Of a stretch of DNA of 64,000 nucleotides, positions 8,919 through 17,359 are shown one piece after another. Source of the stretch: CAISCU01 sp943361925 (GTDB lineage Bacteria; Bacteroidota; Bacteroidia; UKL13-3). The notes under the pieces were generated by a model. The model did not search any database. It worked only from the letters and a program-made list of their open reading frames with translations, and was not told where the DNA came from. The stretch spans positions 62,001 to 126,000 of the forward strand of contig CALRIT020000011.1 of NCBI GenBank assembly GCA_943361925.1, read 5' to 3'. The position numbers were made by a program, and so were the translations under genes. The stretch's first letter is position 1. The number at the start of each line of letters is the position of its first letter.

Positions 8919-10784
8919 ATGTCAGAAAAATCATTGAGTGAAGTCCACGAATCGGTGGATGTAAATAAAACCAAAGGTAGATTCAGAAAACTACTGGCCT
9001 TTATTGGTCCTGCATATTTAGTGAGTGTGGGTTATATGGATCCGGGTAACTGGGCTACAGATATTGCCGGTGGAAGTAGGTTTGGTTATAGTTTAATCTG
9101 GATTCTTTTAATGAGTAATCTAATGGCTTTGTTGTTACAAAGTCTTGCTGCTCGTTTAGGTATAGTAAAGGGCTGGGATTTGGCTCAGGCAAGCCGACAA
9201 CAATATCCGACTTGGGTAAATGTTTCGCTTTATACTTTTGCTGAAATTGCTATTGCTGCAACCGATTTGGCTGAAATTATAGGGATGGCAATTGGATTAA
9301 ATTTGTTGTTTGATTTACCCCTTTTATGGGGAGTTGTGATTACCGTTTTTGATACTTTTTTATTGCTTTTTCTTCTTAATAAAGGCATCAGAAGATTAGA
9401 ACTTTTTATCATCAGTTTAGTTGCAATTATTGGTTTGTCGTTCATTGCACAAATGTTCATAGTTCAACCCGAAATTGTTCCTTTAATGAAAGGTTTTATT
9501 CCGGGTGATTTAAGCGGAGAAGCCTTATATATTGCAATCGGAATTATTGGTGCAACCGTAATGCCTCATAATTTGTATTTACATTCATCATTGGTTCAAA
9601 CACGCAGATTTAGCAGAGATGAACAGGGGATAAGAACTGCTCTCAAATTCAATTTTATTGATTCAACCATTGCTTTGAATGCTGCATTTTTTGTGAATGC
9701 AGCTATTTTGGTTTTGGCTGCATCTGCTTTTTATAAAAATGGTTATAATCAGGTAGCTGATATCTCAAATGCGCATGAATTACTAAAAGGTTTATTTGGA
9801 AATCTTGCTCCAACTTTGTTTGCTATTGCTTTGATTGCTGCCGGACAAAGTTCTACTGTTACCGGAACATTAGCCGGACAAATTGTAATGGAAGGTTATT
9901 TGAATTTAAGGATTAGTCCTTGGTTGAGAAGAATAATTACTAGAACAATTGCTGTTGCACCTGCTGTATTTACCATTTTGTATTTAGGTGAAGAAAAACT
10001 GGGAGAATTATTGATTTTAAGTCAGGTTGTATTAAGCATTCAATTAGGTTTTGCAATCGTACCTTTAATTCATTTTAGTTCTTCAAAAGCCATCATGGGT
10101 GAATTCAGGATTTCAAAATGGATGACCATTGTATCATGGATTGTAGCCATTGTTATCATTGGTTTAAACATGAAATTGGTGATAGAAGAAGTTTCAGGAT
10201 TTTTGGATAGTGATTATGGAGATATTTTCATCTTAAAGCTATTGGTTTTATTGGTTGTAATTTTTGCTGTTTCTTTGTTGATATGGATTATAGCCGCACC
10301 ACTTTTCAAGAAAATCATTCATAAACAAATCATTCCTCATGGTGGAGCCAAATCATTAAAATTAAAGAAAGTTGAATCCTTTAGAACCATTGGAATTGCT
10401 GTTGATTTTACGTCTACTGATATGTCGAGTATATCTTATGCCATGCATTTGGGTGGAATCAAAGCTAATTATATATTAATCCATGTCGTTGAATCTGCCG
10501 CTGCTAGACAATATGAAGGACAAGTTGAAGATTCAGAAACCAAAGCTGATAGGGAATATTTATTGTCGTATACCAACGAATTGAGTTTAAAAGGCTATAA
10601 AATAAAACCATGTTTGGGATTTGGAAACAGGGTGGAGGCCATATCGAAATTTGTAAAAGAAGAAGAAGCAGATTTGTTGATTATGGGAGCTCACGGACAC
10701 CAAACCATGAAGGATTTTATCTTTGGTTCAACAGTGGAGTCTGTCAGACATAAATTAGAAATCCCTGTTTTGGTGGTGAAATAA
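8919..10784 (+). CDS. mntH: Nramp divalent metal transporter fused to a universal stress protein domain
   Basis: A 621-residue fusion. Residues about 25-460 form an Nramp (MntH/NRAMP) proton-coupled Mn/Fe importer with eleven or so membrane helices, the metal-binding DPGN motif in GYMDPGNWATD, and MPHN in the sixth helix. Residues about 485-621 form a cytoplasmic UspA domain with the ATP-binding signature GAHGHQTMKDFIFGSTV. Bacterial MntH proteins are normally about 410-450 residues, so the Usp tail is a real extension and could regulate transport by nucleotide binding (inference). It is translationally coupled to mntR. Confidence 0.92.
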   Translation: MSEKSLSEVHESVDVNKTKGRFRKLLAFIGPAYLVSVGYMDPGNWATDIAGGSRFGYSLIWILLMSNLMALLLQSLAARLGIVKGWDLAQASRQQYPTWVNVSLYTFAEIAIAATDLAEIIGMAIGLNLLFDLPLLWGVVITVFDTFLLLFLLNKGIRRLELFIISLVAIIGLSFIAQMFIVQPEIVPLMKGFIPGDLSGEALYIAIGIIGATVMPHNLYLHSSLVQTRRFSRDEQGIRTALKFNFIDSTIALNAAFFVNAAILVLAASAFYKNGYNQVADISNAHELLKGLFGNLAPTLFAIALIAAGQSSTVTGTLAGQIVMEGYLNLRISPWLRRIITRTIAVAPAVFTILYLGEEKLGELLILSQVVLSIQLGFAIVPLIHFSSSKAIMGEFRISKWMTIVSWIVAIVIIGLNMKLVIEEVSGFLDSDYGDIFILKLLVLLVVIFAVSLLIWIIAAPLFKKIIHKQIIPHGGAKSLKLKKVESFRTIGIAVDFTSTDMSSISYAMHLGGIKANYILIHVVESAAARQYEGQVEDSETKADREYLLSYTNELSLKGYKIKPCLGFGNRVEAISKFVKEEEADLLIMGAHGHQTMKDFIFGSTVESVRHKLEIPVLVVK

Positions 10785-10821
10785 TTTTTCAAAAGGGTTT
10801 AGGTCTGATTAAAAAAAAACT

Positions 10822-11142
10822 CTATTTATCTATATTTTTTGATAGAATTTCTAAAAGTGTTAATGGGTTTTGTCGATTGTCCCAAAAGGCTGTTATAATT
10901 AGAAAATCATTTTGAACTTTATAATAAAGACTAAAATTTCCTAATGCAGATTCTCTTGTTTCAGGAAAATTAGTTAGTTTAAAGGCGTCAGGATTTTCTA
11001 CTATAATTTCAACTCTGTGTTTAATTAACTCAATTAATTTTTTAGCATATTGAGGAGAACCATTTCTTAATGTCCAATATTTTAATATTTCCCTTCTTTG
11101 TCTACTGGCCGTTTCAGTCCAAACTACAACTCTTCTAGCCAT
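10822..11142 (-). CDS. RelE/ParE-family type II toxin
   Basis: A 106-residue protein with the ParE/RelE fold signature: an N-terminal VVWTETASRQRREILKYW strand-helix, a central helix with KLIELIKHRVEIIVENP, and C-terminal strands YYKVQNDFLIITAFWDNRQNP. Relatives inhibit gyrase or cleave mRNA on the ribosome; which applies here cannot be told. The upstream gene overlaps it by 19 nt and encodes a small antitoxin-like protein. The pair is flanked by mntH and a thioesterase gene, and looks like an accessory insertion among housekeeping genes. Confidence 0.85.
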   Translation of the reverse strand: MARRVVVWTETASRQRREILKYWTLRNGSPQYAKKLIELIKHRVEIIVENPDAFKLTNFPETRESALGNFSLYYKVQNDFLIITAFWDNRQNPLTLLEILSKNIDK

Positions 11143-11363
11143 TTCAAATCAATTTTATCAATTTGTTCTTGAGTTAAAATTCGTCCATTATTTATATCAT
11201 TCTCACTCAATTGCAACATTAAAATTTGTTCATTTGAAAGTTTAATAATGTCATTATCTATTGAACTATTTTGAACCAATTGATACAATGCTGACAAATA
11301 TTCTTTATTAGAAATTGTAAGTAATTTATCAATAATGTTATTTCTTATGTTATCAGCTTCCAT
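11124..11363 (-). CDS. Antitoxin-like protein of the RelE/ParE pair
   Basis: A 79-residue acidic protein starting MEADNIRNNIIDKLLTISNK from the ATG at 11363; a TTG at 11384 would add seven residues but is less likely. It begins with a helix resembling the short N-terminal helices of Bacteroidota ParE-type antitoxins and ends with an acidic EEL tail. It overlaps the toxin start by 19 nt, the usual coupled order of antitoxin then toxin. No DNA-binding domain is obvious. The assignment rests mostly on gene order. Confidence 0.72.
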   Translation of the reverse strand: MEADNIRNNIIDKLLTISNKEYLSALYQLVQNSSIDNDIIKLSNEQILMLQLSENDINNGRILTQEQIDKIDLKWLEEL

Positions 11364-11449
11364 ATCAACAAATTTATTAAACAACTAATGGTTTTCAAAC
11401 TAATTTCATTTTCATTTTTTAGTTTTCAAAAGAAACCTATTTTCAATCC

Positions 11450-11457
11450 TATATTTG
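11450..11457 (+). promoter_or_regulatory. -7 element (TATATTTG) of the thioesterase-smpB operon
   Basis: A perfect TAnnTTTG element followed by ccct and the ATG at 11462. The predicted start of transcription falls at or beside the start codon, so the mRNA appears to be leaderless. Confidence 0.55.
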
Positions 11458-11461
11458 CCCT

Positions 11462-11866
11462 ATGATATGTCCTTTTGAAATAGGAGATGAAAAGAAATTT
11501 ACGGTAACAGTTCAAACAAGTGATACCGCGAGTTTCGATAGTGGTGAAGTGCATCCGGTTTATGCAACTTTTGCTTTGGGGAGAGATGCTGAATGGTGTT
11601 GCAGGTTATTTGTTCTCGAAATGAAAGAAGAAGGGGAGGAAGGAATTGGTACTTTTCTTTCTATCCAGCATCATTCTCCTGCTTATATAGGTTCTAAGGT
11701 TGATTTTACTGCTAAGGTAAAATCAATTCAAAAAAATGAAATCATTTGCACCTACGAAGCCAGGGTTGGAGAGCGATTGGTAGCAAGTGGAGAACAGGGA
11801 CAAAAAATTTTGAAGAAAGAAAGATTAGAACAATTGTTCGAAAAAATTAAACAAGACAGTGAGTAA
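11462..11866 (+). CDS. Hotdog-fold thioesterase, FlK-like
   Basis: A 134-residue cytoplasmic protein resembling fluoroacetyl-CoA thioesterase (FlK)-type hotdog proteins. The signs are an opening FTVTVQTSDTASFDSGEVHPVYAT, a central FLSIQHHSPAYIGSKVDFTAKV strand-turn-strand with the expected His, and a closing ICTYEARVGERLVASGEQGQKIL strand. It probably hydrolyses a short acyl-CoA; the substrate is not predictable and fluoroacetate activity should not be assumed. Its end overlaps the smpB GTG start by 8 nt, so they form one operon. Confidence 0.78.
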   Translation: MICPFEIGDEKKFTVTVQTSDTASFDSGEVHPVYATFALGRDAEWCCRLFVLEMKEEGEEGIGTFLSIQHHSPAYIGSKVDFTAKVKSIQKNEIICTYEARVGERLVASGEQGQKILKKERLEQLFEKIKQDSE

Positions 11867-12311
11867 AACAACAGGAGTAAATATCGTAAATAAGAAGGCT
11901 TCGTTTGAATTTCATATTCTTCAGAAATACACGGCAGGAATTCAGCTTACAGGTACAGAAGTGAAATCGACAAGGCTTGGAAACGTGAATTTAAATGAAG
12001 CATTTTGTTTCTTTAAAAACGATGAATTGTATGTGCGTGGCATGAACATCGGAACCTTTAAACAAGGTTCATACAATAATCACGAAACATTAAGAGTGAG
12101 AAAACTTTTGTTGAAAAAAGCAGAACTATCAAAGCTCCAATTCAAATCAAAAGAAAAAGGATTTTCAATAGTGCCAATTAAATTGTTTGAATCTGAAAGA
12201 GGATTTTTGAAGTTAGAGATTGCTTTAGCTCAAGGTAAAAAAGCTTTTGATAAAAGAGAAAGTATCAAAGAAAGAGATGTTGAAAGAAGTATGAGAAGGA
12301 ATCAGTTATAA
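11859..12311 (+). CDS. smpB: SsrA-binding protein SmpB
   Basis: A 150-residue SmpB, the tmRNA partner in trans-translation. It contains the conserved GIQLTGTEVKSTRLGNVNLNEAFC core, the VRGMNIG segment and the basic C-terminal tail (KKAFDKRESIKERDVERSMRR) that lies in the decoding centre. The start is GTG at 11859, inside the thioesterase gene, which is the only sensible start for the family length. A long terminator hairpin includes the stop codon. Confidence 0.96.
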   Translation: MSKTTGVNIVNKKASFEFHILQKYTAGIQLTGTEVKSTRLGNVNLNEAFCFFKNDELYVRGMNIGTFKQGSYNNHETLRVRKLLLKKAELSKLQFKSKEKGFSIVPIKLFESERGFLKLEIALAQGKKAFDKRESIKERDVERSMRRNQL

Positions 12312-12350
12312 CAAAAAAAGCCGGAAGAGATTCCGGCTTTTTTTGTTATA
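12307..12350. terminator. Bidirectional terminator between smpB and barrel gene
   Basis: A perfect 20-bp inverted repeat (core GCCGGAA-gaga-TTCCGGC, flanked by seven A or T bases and TATAAC/GTTATA) that overlaps the smpB stop. A/T tracts on both sides suit termination of smpB (plus) and of the convergent gene ending at 12363 (minus). Confidence 0.92.
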
Positions 12351-12362
12351 AAAACTGTTTTG

Positions 12363-13094
12363 TTAAAATTTAATTCCTAAACGCACACCACCTGCTGAAG
12401 CTCCAAAATAAGAGTTTGTATTACTTCCTAAAATTTTGGTTGTTGTTGGTGAACCTCCACTTAAAGTGGTTTTGATTTCACCTTCACCAACACTACTCAT
12501 GCTGAATAAGCCTAATCCAAATTCACCACCAATATAAACTCCATCAAATAAATAATAATCAGCTCCCATCATTAATCCAGCGCTAAATCCGAATGTTGAA
12601 CCGGTTTTCTCATCATATTTATTTCCTTCAATCACATCGCCAATTTGTGGATTTGGGTTGATAGCATTAGTTACTGCAATTGTTCTTCCTCCAATCATTG
12701 TAATACCCAATTGAGCACCTACATAAGGAGAAAGTTTATTGGTTCCTTCAAAATGCATTTCATAACCAGGGAAAAATGCCAATCCAAAACCATTTGTTGT
12801 TTTAACAGTTGCATCCACTCCTGAACCTGCAATATTAGTTGTAGTTGAACCACCTCCAAGACCAAGGCGTAAACGAACAGCGCCCATATCTGAAAGAAAA
12901 TAACGTAAACGAATTTCGGCAGGAGCACCGCCACCATTGCTATTTAATCCATAACTAATAGGACTGTCTCCAATTTGTAGGTTTAAAAGCACCTCGGCTG
13001 TTTTTTCTCCTTCACCCGGTTTTTGGGCAAATGCAAATGTACTTGCTAAAGCAAAAGCAGATAGTAAAATAGATTTTTTGAAAAGTTTGTTCAT
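12363..13094 (-). CDS. Outer-membrane beta-barrel protein
   Basis: A 243-residue protein with a signal peptide (residues 1-23, ending FAFAQ). Alternating short beta strands follow (LRYFLSDMGAVRLRLGLGGG, GLAFFPGYEMHF, SPYVGAQLGITMIGG, FGFSAGLMMGADYYLF, VYIGGEFGLGLF), and the protein ends with a strand VRLGIKF finishing in Phe, as outer-membrane barrels do for BAM recognition. About eight strands are likely, as in small porin-like or OmpW/OmpX-like proteins. Function unknown. A TATATTTG promoter element lies about 26 nt upstream. Confidence 0.82.
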   Translation of the reverse strand: MNKLFKKSILLSAFALASTFAFAQKPGEGEKTAEVLLNLQIGDSPISYGLNSNGGGAPAEIRLRYFLSDMGAVRLRLGLGGGSTTTNIAGSGVDATVKTTNGFGLAFFPGYEMHFEGTNKLSPYVGAQLGITMIGGRTIAVTNAINPNPQIGDVIEGNKYDEKTGSTFGFSAGLMMGADYYLFDGVYIGGEFGLGLFSMSSVGEGEIKTTLSGGSPTTTKILGSNTNSYFGASAGGVRLGIKF

Positions 13095-13120
13095 TGTTGG
13101 CTACAATTAATAATTTAACA

Positions 13121-13128
13121 CAAATATA
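13121..13128 (-). promoter_or_regulatory. -7 element (TATATTTG) of barrel protein gene
   Basis: The minus strand reads TATATTTG, 26 nt before the ATG of the outer-membrane barrel gene, giving an ordinary short leader. The -33 element is not clear. Confidence 0.5.
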
Positions 13129-13177
13129 TCATTGTGTTACAATTCTGAAAGGTACAATTATTTAAATTCACTTAAAT

Positions 13178-13840
13178 TTACCAAGCTTGTTCCCCAATTA
13201 AAGGAACAAATCTGAATTTTGTTAAAGGAATTGCCTCAATTTCTCCATCAGCTTTTTTTACCAATGAATGCATAATTTGTTCCTCTTCATTGCCAACCGG
13301 AATAATCATTATTCCTCCAATCTTTAACTGATTTACTAAAGCCATTGGCACTTTTGGAGCGCCTGCAGTAACTATAATTTTATCAAAAGGTCCATCTTCA
13401 TATTTACCTAAAGAGCCATCACCCAAAATAAAATTGGCTTTCATACCTAAATCAGTTAATAGTTTTTTTGTTTTTATATAAAGTGCTTCCTGCCTTTCAA
13501 TTGTTACCAAATTAACACCCATTTCTATTAATACTGCAGCTTGGTAGCCGGAACCTGTGCCTATTTCAAGCACTTTATCTCCTTTTTCTATATGTAAAAT
13601 CTGGGTTTGAAATGCAACTGTATAGGGTTGTGAAATAGTTTGTCCGCTCCCAATTGGAAAAGCTTTGTCTTGGTAAGCATGAGACCTGAAATCTTTGTGA
13701 ATGAATAAGTGACGAGGAATTTTTAACATCACATCAAGAACTGATTTGTCGATAATGCCTTTTTGTTTGAGCTCCTCAATAAGTCGTTTTCTTGCTCCTT
13801 TATCTTTATAAGTATCCTGGTCTTTCGTCAATTCAATCAT
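13178..13840 (-). CDS. pcm: Protein-L-isoaspartate O-methyltransferase
   Basis: This enzyme uses S-adenosylmethionine to repair isoaspartyl residues in damaged proteins. The sequence shows the PCMT family features: a basic N-terminal helix (GARKRLIEELKQKGI), PRHLFI, the GSGQTISQPYTVAFQTQIL active-site region, the SAM-binding VLEIGTGSGYQAAVL motif, and the FDKIIVTAGAPKVP segment. The ATG at 13840 fits the family N-terminus best. A TTG at 13861 would add seven residues. It is a single-gene unit divergent from the Gfo/Idh gene. Confidence 0.92.
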   Translation of the reverse strand: MIELTKDQDTYKDKGARKRLIEELKQKGIIDKSVLDVMLKIPRHLFIHKDFRSHAYQDKAFPIGSGQTISQPYTVAFQTQILHIEKGDKVLEIGTGSGYQAAVLIEMGVNLVTIERQEALYIKTKKLLTDLGMKANFILGDGSLGKYEDGPFDKIIVTAGAPKVPMALVNQLKIGGIMIIPVGNEEEQIMHSLVKKADGEIEAIPLTKFRFVPLIGEQAW

Positions 13841-13994
13841 ACCACGAATTAAAGCCTTCAAAGTTTAATTTTTGGTCCCGAATTTTTAACAATAGCTGAA
13901 TTTTCACTTTGAAGTGTATATTTTATCTGATAAACGTATGCTAACTTGTTAAAATCTAATCTGTCAATGTCGCAATTAAAGAGTTTAGTAAGGA

Positions 13995-14002
13995 TATTTT
14001 TG
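13995..14002 (+). promoter_or_regulatory. -7 element (TATTTTTG) upstream of the Gfo/Idh gene
   Basis: A match to TAnnTTTG 19 nt before the ATG at 14022, giving a leader of roughly 12-15 nt. The intergenic region is divergent with pcm. Confidence 0.45.
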
Positions 14003-14021
14003 TTTTGAGATAAAACCCAAA

Positions 14022-14951
14022 ATGATCAAAATCGCTGTTGTTGGTGCCAACGAAAAAAGCAAAAAGCAAATAGAGAAACTTCTTGAAATCAAGGAGTTTA
14101 ATCTAATTGGTTTTTATGATCATGATGAAGAAAGCTCTAGATTACTAGAAAGTTCTTGCTCAATTAGTCGTTTCGATGATTTTGATGACTTAATCAGAAG
14201 GGCAGATGCTATTAGTATTTTATCTCCGGTTGGCACTCATTTTCAATATGCATCAAGTGCCATTAGAAACCTTAAACATGTATTTGTAAAACAGGTTTTA
14301 AGTGAAAGTCTTGATGAAGCAAAGGAATTAAATAAACTGGCTGATGAAGCAAATGTGCAATTGTATGTTTCTCATCACCAAAAATTTCACCCCAATTACC
14401 AATTACTAAAAAGATTAGTTGATCAGCCTTTTTATATTGAATCAAGTCGCTTTGATGCCAATGTAATTAATTATAGTACCGAAAATTTAGTTTTTGATTT
14501 ATTAATCACTGATTTAGAATTGGTGATGAATATGGTAAAATCAAAAGTGATGCGAGTGAGAGCAACCGGAGCTTGTTTACATTCATCTTTGGTAGATTTC
14601 ATTAATGTTAGAATTGAATTTGCAAACGGTTGTGTTTTTAATATGGTTTGTGGCAATTTTGAATCTGAACAAGGTAATAAAATCAGGTTTTTTCAAAAAA
14701 ATCAGACATTTGGTATTGATTTAGATACTTTTAAAATTTCGATGTTAAATTCCAGTGTGCCTGATAATCAGGAACAAGTATTAAAAACTGCGAAATCAAA
14801 AAAAGCACCTGATATGATAAAAAGAGAGCTGGAATACTTTGCTCAATCAATTAATAATCACGCACTTCAACTTAGAACGCACTCCGATAATTTTGAAACA
14901 CTTGAAGTTGCACATGCAATAATTGACAAGTTAAATATCACTAAAAGATAA
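14022..14951 (+). CDS. Gfo/Idh/MocA-family oxidoreductase
   Basis: A 309-residue protein with an N-terminal Rossmann fold (IKIAVVGANEKSKKQIEKLL, then DAISILSPVGTHF) and the C-terminal alpha/beta domain of the Gfo/Idh/MocA family of NAD(P)-dependent sugar dehydrogenases. The usual EKP motif is replaced by FVKQVLSES, so the catalytic Lys may be kept but the context is diverged. It is 33 nt ahead of a lipoprotein and polysaccharide sugar transferase pair, so it may modify a nucleotide sugar for that pathway (inference). Confidence 0.82.
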   Translation: MIKIAVVGANEKSKKQIEKLLEIKEFNLIGFYDHDEESSRLLESSCSISRFDDFDDLIRRADAISILSPVGTHFQYASSAIRNLKHVFVKQVLSESLDEAKELNKLADEANVQLYVSHHQKFHPNYQLLKRLVDQPFYIESSRFDANVINYSTENLVFDLLITDLELVMNMVKSKVMRVRATGACLHSSLVDFINVRIEFANGCVFNMVCGNFESEQGNKIRFFQKNQTFGIDLDTFKISMLNSSVPDNQEQVLKTAKSKKAPDMIKRELEYFAQSINNHALQLRTHSDNFETLEVAHAIIDKLNITKR

Positions 14952-14959
14952 TACTTTTG
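14952..14959 (+). promoter_or_regulatory. Possible internal -7 element (TACTTTTG)
   Basis: A match to TAnnTTTG beginning one base after the Gfo/Idh stop and 25 nt before the lipoprotein ATG. It could give separate expression of the lipoprotein and sugar transferase genes. A single short motif in AT-rich sequence is weak evidence. Confidence 0.3.
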
Positions 14960-14984
14960 CCCGCAAAGCGTTTTTTCCTGATTC

Positions 14985-15866
14985 ATGAATCAATACAAAC
15001 TTTTAGTAATTATCGGGCTAACCTGGATTTTATTTTTTTCTGCTTGCAAAAGCAAAGAAGTAATTGTGCCATCCTATTTATATGCCAAGCAGTATACCTT
15101 CACAACTAATGCAGATAAGTCGGAAGGTGCTCCATCTGCCGATATCAAAGATTATTGGATTTTTGAAAACGAAAAAATCCGAGGCAGTTTTGGAATTCCT
15201 TCCGATATTCCAATCCAAAAAAGTGGTAAAACTCCAATAAGAATTTCAGCCGGCATAAGAAGGTCAGGTCAGGAAGAGGAAAGAATGATTTACCCACTTT
15301 TAAATAGTTATACAACCAATGTCGATTTAAAGGTTAATCAAACCGATACAATTATTCCAAATTTCACTTATTTAGATAATTGTGTTTTCAAATTCATGGA
15401 AGATTTCGACAAAAATGGAGTTCAGTTTGAGTACAATCCTTCATTTAAACTTGCTGGTGATACCATTATCAGAGAAAAAGGAAGTAAGGCCTGGGATAAA
15501 GATTCGTATTCAGGAAAAGTTGTATTAAAACAAGATGGTTCTATTTTGGAGATTTATTCTGAGGTATTTAAATCGTTACCAAAATTTACGCCCATGTTTT
15601 TCGAAATTGATTACAAAAATAATGTGCCTTTCACCATTGGAATCTATGCAACTGAAATAGATGGAAGTGTTGAACAGGTTCCATTGATTGTGCTCAAGGA
15701 AAAAGATACTTGGAATAAACTATATTTCGACCTTGAATCTGAAATTTCATCGAGACCAGCTGGAACAGAGTATAGAATTTTTCTTAGATTTAGTAATATT
15801 CTTTCTGCTCCAATTGCCAATCCTGAAGTTTATATTGATAATTTGAAGCTAATACACCTTGATTAA
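14985..15866 (+). CDS. Hypothetical lipoprotein upstream of sugar transferase
   Basis: A 293-residue protein with a lipoprotein signal peptide (residues 1-20; lipobox FFSAC, lipidated Cys at about 21). The rest is beta-rich, with a C-terminal half (about 165-293: SGKVVLKQDGSILEIYSEVF ... PEVYIDNLKLIHL) resembling a jelly-roll carbohydrate-binding fold. No family was recognised with certainty. It overlaps the sugar transferase start by 8 nt, which ties it to envelope polysaccharide synthesis or display. Confidence 0.7.
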   Translation: MNQYKLLVIIGLTWILFFSACKSKEVIVPSYLYAKQYTFTTNADKSEGAPSADIKDYWIFENEKIRGSFGIPSDIPIQKSGKTPIRISAGIRRSGQEEERMIYPLLNSYTTNVDLKVNQTDTIIPNFTYLDNCVFKFMEDFDKNGVQFEYNPSFKLAGDTIIREKGSKAWDKDSYSGKVVLKQDGSILEIYSEVFKSLPKFTPMFFEIDYKNNVPFTIGIYATEIDGSVEQVPLIVLKEKDTWNKLYFDLESEISSRPAGTEYRIFLRFSNILSAPIANPEVYIDNLKLIHLD

Positions 15867-17283
15867 TAAACGTAAGTTACATACGAGTCTTTTTGTTTTG
15901 AGCGACGCTTTTGTGGCGGCTTTAAGCTGGACTTTGTTTTTTGCTTACAGGAAATTTATTATAGAACCGGATAAATTCGGCTATAAAATCCCATTAGAAT
16001 TAGACAAGAATTTTTATACTGCTTTATTGGTTGTACCTTTTTATTGGTTCGTTTTGTACTTTTTATCAGGCCACTATAAAGACGTTTGGAGGAAATCACG
16101 TATTAATGAAATTTCAAAATCCTTTTCAATAACCGTTGTTGGTGTAGTTTTATTATTTTTTATTTTGTTGATTGATGATGAGGTAAAATCATACCAATCG
16201 TATTATAAAAGTACGCTTACTTTATTTGTCTTACATTTTGGATTTACTACGATAATTAGATTGTTTCAAGCCTATTACGTTAAAATTTTACTGAGGAAAA
16301 AAGTAATTGGTTTTAATACAATTGTGGTTGGAAACAATGAAAAATCGCTTCATTTGGTTAAAGAGCTAATCGACCCAAATCTAACCCAGGGTTTTATAGT
16401 TAAAGGTTTTGTGAGTTATAATGGTGATGCTGATGACCATATTTTAAAAGACCTCATTCCTTCGCTAGGCACATATGCCGATTTACCTAAAAGAATTGCG
16501 GAATATAAAATCGAAGAGGTGATTATCGGAATTGAAAGTTCGAAACATGCCGAAATCAATAAAGTTACCAATGTTTTAGAAGACCAGCCGGTTACATTAA
16601 AAATCATTCCTGATTTGTTTGATTTAATGAGCGGTCAGGTAAGAATGAACAATGTTATTGGAACAGCACTTATTGAAATCAACCACGATGTGATGCCTCA
16701 ATGGCAAATTGTAGCTAAAAGGTTGATGGATTTATTTGTTTCTTTATTTGTTCTCGTTGTTTTTTCTCCATTTTTTCTGGTAGTGGCAGGATTGGTAGCT
16801 TTTAGTTCGAAAGGACCAATTTTTTATAAACAGATACGACTGGGTTTAAAGGGAAAGCCCTTTCATATATTGAAATTCCGCACCATGTTTGTTGATGCAG
16901 AGCATTTAGGACCTCAATTATCATCATATAACGATAAAAGAATTACACCAATAGGTAGAATTTTGAGAAAGTACAGAATTGATGAAATTCCGCAGTTTTT
17001 TAATGTTTTAATAGGGGAGATGAGTTTGGTTGGGCCTCGTCCGGAAAGAAAATTTTTTGTAGACCAAATAGTTAAGATTGCACCACATTACAGGCATTTG
17101 CACCGAGTGAAACCGGGTATAACATCTTGGGGACAAGTTAAATATGGTTATGCAGAGAATGTAGAACAAATGGTAGAGCGATTAAAATTCGACATTTTAT
17201 ATATTGAAAACAGGTCGATTGCCGTAGATGTAAGGATATTGATTTATACTGTTTTAACAATTTTACAGGGCCGGGGAAGGTAA
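15859..17283 (+). CDS. Polyprenyl-phosphate sugar transferase (exopolysaccharide initiation)
   Basis: A 474-residue WcaJ/ExoY-type enzyme that transfers a sugar 1-phosphate from a nucleotide sugar to a lipid carrier at the inner membrane. It has four or five N-terminal membrane segments, a central CoA-binding-like Rossmann domain (FNTIVVGNNEKSLHLVKEL), and the C-terminal bacterial sugar transferase domain with KRLMDLFVSLFVLV, FYKQIRLGLKGKPFHILKFRTM, RKYRIDEIPQFFNVL and GEMSLVGPRPE. It starts at TTG (15859), overlapping the lipoprotein stop by 8 nt. The sugar is not predictable. Confidence 0.9.
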   Translation: MINKRKLHTSLFVLSDAFVAALSWTLFFAYRKFIIEPDKFGYKIPLELDKNFYTALLVVPFYWFVLYFLSGHYKDVWRKSRINEISKSFSITVVGVVLLFFILLIDDEVKSYQSYYKSTLTLFVLHFGFTTIIRLFQAYYVKILLRKKVIGFNTIVVGNNEKSLHLVKELIDPNLTQGFIVKGFVSYNGDADDHILKDLIPSLGTYADLPKRIAEYKIEEVIIGIESSKHAEINKVTNVLEDQPVTLKIIPDLFDLMSGQVRMNNVIGTALIEINHDVMPQWQIVAKRLMDLFVSLFVLVVFSPFFLVVAGLVAFSSKGPIFYKQIRLGLKGKPFHILKFRTMFVDAEHLGPQLSSYNDKRITPIGRILRKYRIDEIPQFFNVLIGEMSLVGPRPERKFFVDQIVKIAPHYRHLHRVKPGITSWGQVKYGYAENVEQMVERLKFDILYIENRSIAVDVRILIYTVLTILQGRGR

Positions 17284-17308
17284 TTCTTTGGATTTTTTTC
17301 AGAATTGC

Positions 17309-17338
17309 TTGTTATTTAGGCTAATCTTCATATTTTTG
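17309..17338 (+). promoter_or_regulatory. Promoter of rplU-rpmA (TTG-N19-TATTTTTG)
   Basis: A -33 type TTG at 17309-17311, a 19-bp spacer and TATTTTTG at 17331-17338 match the Bacteroidota primary sigma consensus. Transcription would begin about 15 nt before the rplU ATG. The same 19-bp spacing is seen at rpsA. Confidence 0.7.
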
Positions 17339-17359
17339 CGGTCCTAAAATTTTTGTAAC

